Source: Paenibacillus piri (GTDB lineage: Bacteria > Bacillota > Bacilli > Paenibacillales > NBRC-103111). From it: a DNA stretch of 64,000 nucleotides. The position numbers and the translations under genes are program-made. The stretch covers positions 66,473-130,472 of the forward strand of contig NZ_SMRT01000018.1 in assembly GCF_004354045.1 (NCBI RefSeq), read 5' to 3'. Under the pieces are notes generated by a model. The model was not told the DNA's origin. It was given only the letters and a program-made list of their open reading frames with translations, and searched no databases. This document shows, piece after piece, positions 62,147 to 64,000 of this stretch. The first letter of the stretch is position 1; the number at the start of each line of letters is the position of its first letter.

Positions 62147-62542
62147 TTATTTCTTCTTCATGTCGTCAGCTTGAAACGCACCCGGTAACAGCTGGGCCAT
62201 CGTCCATTCTTCCGTGTTGCCATGAAGGTTCGTTAAATAAATGATGGTATTCTGATCGGAAAATTCCGCCAGCACTTGCCGGCAAGCTCCACAAGGTGAT
62301 ACGGCTCCTTCCGTATCCGCAACGACCGCAATAGCTTCGATCATCGTATGCCCTTCTGAAACCGCCTTGAATACGGCAGTACGCTCCGCACAGTTCGTCA
62401 GACCGTAGGAAGCATTCTCAATATTGCATCCGCGATAGATCTTCCCGTCCGTCAGCAAAGCAGCTCCCACCTGGAAATGGGAATAAGGCGAGTATGCTTG
62501 CTTGCGGGCTTCGATTGCTTCTTGAATAAGCTGCTCTTTCAT
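62147..62542 (-). CDS. cdd: Cytidine deaminase
   Basis: 131 residues, tetrameric zinc enzyme. The catalytic Cys-Ala-Glu is in LTNCAERTAVFKAVSEG and the other two zinc cysteines in SPCGACRQVLAEF. The substrate site is SPYSHFQVGAALLT. It converts cytidine and deoxycytidine to the uridines that Pdp splits. ATG 62542 follows AAGGAGG; earlier ATGs in frame lack a site. The gap to deoC is 25 bp. Confidence 0.95.
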   Translation of the reverse strand: MKEQLIQEAIEARKQAYSPYSHFQVGAALLTDGKIYRGCNIENASYGLTNCAERTAVFKAVSEGHTMIEAIAVVADTEGAVSPCGACRQVLAEFSDQNTIIYLTNLHGNTEEWTMAQLLPGAFQADDMKKK

Positions 62543-62567
62543 CCTTCGTCCTCCTTGATCTGGAGTT

Positions 62568-63233
62568 TTAATAAGAAGTCTCGGATTGGCCGCCTTCCAT
62601 AATTTTAGCACCAGAGCTTGCACCAATCCGGTTAGCTCCCGCTGCGATCATTTTCTTCATATCTTCCAGGCTGCGAACGCCTCCGGACGCCTTCACGCCG
62701 ACATGTTCCCCAACGGTTTTGCGCATTAACGCGACATCTTCCGGTGTTGCTCCGCCTGTCGAGAAGCCTGTCGAGGTTTTTACAAAGTCTGCACCGGCTT
62801 TAACCGACAGCTCGCATGCACGTGTTTTTTCTTCATCGGTTAGAAGGCTGGTTTCAATAATAACTTTAACAATCGCCTTCCCTTTGGTTGCATCGACTAC
62901 CGCTTGAATATCCTGTTCGACGAATTCATTATTTCCATCCTTCAAAGCGCCGATGTTAATGACCATGTCCACTTCTGTGGCTCCGTTAGCAAGCGCATCC
63001 TTCGCTTCAAATGCCTTAACGGCAGGCGTTGTTGCTCCAAGTGGAAATCCAATAACCGTACATACCTTAACGCCTGTCCCGGACAGCTGCTCAGCTGAGT
63101 AAGCAACCCATATAGGATTGACGCATACCGATGCGAATTTATATTTCTTCGCTTTTTCCGTCAGTTCGGTAATTTCCGCTTTGGTCGCATCCGCTCGCAG
63201 CAACGTGTGGTCAATCATTCCGGCTAGATCCAT
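62568..63233 (-). CDS. deoC: Deoxyribose-phosphate aldolase
   Basis: 221-residue class I aldolase. The Schiff-base lysine is in GADFVKTSTGFSTGGATPED; the other catalytic Lys in VGVKASGGVRSLEDM. It cleaves deoxyribose-5-phosphate to glyceraldehyde-3-phosphate and acetaldehyde. First gene of the deo operon. ATG 63233 follows AAGGAGTG; GTG 63242 is too close to it. Confidence 0.95.
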   Translation of the reverse strand: MDLAGMIDHTLLRADATKAEITELTEKAKKYKFASVCVNPIWVAYSAEQLSGTGVKVCTVIGFPLGATTPAVKAFEAKDALANGATEVDMVINIGALKDGNNEFVEQDIQAVVDATKGKAIVKVIIETSLLTDEEKTRACELSVKAGADFVKTSTGFSTGGATPEDVALMRKTVGEHVGVKASGGVRSLEDMKKMIAAGANRIGASSGAKIMEGGQSETSY

Positions 63234-63323
63234 GCAGATCACTCCTTATATTTTGTCTAGAATTCGTATTTTATTAATTTATTAATTCATTGTGAATGAC
63301 TTCATAGGTATCATAGCACGAAT

Positions 63324-63360
63324 TTGAACAATTGTAAAACTCAGTTTGAAATTATGTTCA
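63324..63360. promoter_or_regulatory. DeoR operator candidate
   Basis: On the minus strand TGAACATAATTTCAAA (63345-63360), close to the B. subtilis DeoR palindrome (ATTGAACAAAATTTCAAT). An additional half-site TTGAACA lies at 63324-63330. Both are located between the predicted promoter and deoC. Confidence 0.75.
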
Positions 63361-63369
63361 TGGAAACTT

Positions 63370-63400
63370 TGGTATAATATAGATACCCAACAATGCACGA
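63370..63400 (-). promoter_or_regulatory. Predicted deoC promoter
   Basis: Minus-strand TATTAT near 63376 with a weak -35 (TTCGTG) about 16-17 bp upstream. It ends close to the operator, as expected for a repressed promoter. Confidence 0.4.
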
Positions 63401-63423
63401 ATATAATCATATTTATGACAACA

Positions 63424-63452
63424 AAAAACCTACCGTATTTCTACAGTAGGCC
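63424..63452 (-). terminator. Terminator of deoR
   Basis: CCTACTGTAG-AAA-TACGGTAGG stem followed on the minus strand by TTTTTTG, just after the deoR stop. It separates deoR from deoC, which therefore needs its own promoter. Confidence 0.85.
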
Positions 63453-63467
63453 TTCGTTTGATATTTA

Positions 63468-64000
63468 TCAGTTCTGTCTTAATAAAGCTTGCGCCGTATA
63501 TTGATCCGTTACCAAAATATTAGCGTATTTACCGGTCAGTGCCGCCCGAATCGCTTCGATCTTCCTTTGTCCTCCGGCCACGAGAATCGACTTCTCTTTC
63601 TTTCGAAGATCAGGAAGATCAATCCCGACCGTCCTATTATTGATTTCATCAACGCATATATTTCCTTGCGCATCAAAAAATCGGGAGCAAATATCCCCCG
63701 CACCTGTCCGTTGAAGACGTTCCTGCTCTTCTTGATTAAAATAGCCCAGACGGAACAATAGAGCGTCTTCCTTCACTGTGCCTACCGTAAAAACGGCAAT
63801 ATTGGCTTGCCTGCCCAGTTGAATAATGCGTTGAATGTGACGGTCCTTTTCTACCATTTCCTTGACAGTAATGCTATCAAAGATAACCGGAAGCGGCAAA
63901 TACCTTGCAGCCGTATGAAAAGCTTCCGCAAACAAATTAACCGTTTCTGCGGCATATGTATTGACATGGGAATGGCTGACTCCGCCCTTCAACTGGACGA
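63468..64000 (-). CDS. deoR: Deoxyribonucleoside regulator DeoR, SorC family (N-terminus outside window)
   Basis: The last 177 residues of a SorC/DeoR-type sugar-phosphate sensor: HSHVNTYAAETVNLFAEAFH, LPLPVIFDSITVKEMVEKDR, GTVKEDALLFRLGYFNQEE, and the phosphosugar loop SILVAGGQRKIEAIRAALTG. The helix-turn-helix is beyond the edge. Position and the operator in front of deoC support DeoR, which in Bacillus binds deoxyribose-5-phosphate. Confidence 0.88.
   Translation of the reverse strand, partial: VQLKGGVSHSHVNTYAAETVNLFAEAFHTAARYLPLPVIFDSITVKEMVEKDRHIQRIIQLGRQANIAVFTVGTVKEDALLFRLGYFNQEEQERLQRTGAGDICSRFFDAQGNICVDEINNRTVGIDLPDLRKKEKSILVAGGQRKIEAIRAALTGKYANILVTDQYTAQALLRQN

Overview
The window looks like a chromosomal stretch from a mesophilic, spore-forming member of the Bacillales, most probably a Paenibacillus. 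The evidence is the Lpl-type oligosaccharide ABC transporter, the germination hydrolase CwlJ, two YheC/YheD-type ATP-grasp spore-coat proteins with a family 2 glycosyltransferase, strong AGGAGG-type ribosome binding sites with frequent GTG/TTG starts, and a VanA-type glycopeptide resistance cluster of the kind known from soil Paenibacillus. Species cannot be fixed from the sequence alone.

Layout. (1) 1-5425, minus strand: a carbohydrate uptake locus (lipoprotein, two permeases, a dead SDR dehydrogenase tail, a Gfo/Idh/MocA oxidoreductase, a GntR/FCD regulator), followed by an AraC regulator on the plus strand. (2) 6.7-8.3 kb: a protein remnant, a 16S rRNA 3'-end fossil, and a MerR/TipAS regulator with an in-frame stop but an intact MerR-type promoter. 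(3) 8.3-57 kb: a long accessory region of mostly single-gene, mostly minus-strand units. Functions include HAD, GNAT, VOC, DinB, RibD/DHFR-fold, methyltransferase, DUF1801, aldo/keto reductase, phosphotransferase and racemase. A duplicated [ECF sigma + FAD oxidoreductase] pair lies at its left. Two long-branch inserts interrupt it: the murG/ftsW-fragment/GntR/glcD-fragment block (28.9-31.3 kb) and a glycopeptide-resistance cluster vanR-S-W-H-A-X (31.3-36.9 kb). (4) 57.6-64 kb, minus strand: a complete nucleoside salvage operon, deoR - deoC-cdd-nupC-deoB-deoD-pdp.

The accessory region is heavily eroded. I count about twenty broken genes: nonsense, single-base frameshifts, a 13-bp tandem duplication, internal deletions, and scraps of IS3, IS256 and IS110 elements. 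The most striking structure is a family of about 25 hairpin-forming intergenic repeats. They are absent from the outer core loci and from the van/murG block. Nearly all copies have one orientation, with a conserved end pointing into the stop codon of a minus-strand gene. The result is a gene-plus-hairpin layout that resembles integron cassettes, but no integrase is visible here. A second repeat family carries TGTTCTTGTCA ends and compensatory hairpin changes.

How the genes work together. VanS/VanR sense the glycopeptide signal and activate a promoter between vanS and vanW that has three phased TTTCYTAAGAA boxes. VanH makes D-lactate, VanA joins D-Ala to D-Lac, and VanX destroys D-Ala-D-Ala. 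DeoR controls the deo genes through an operator 5' of deoC. Separate TetR, HxlR and ArsR genes each sit beside matching palindromes in their own promoter regions.
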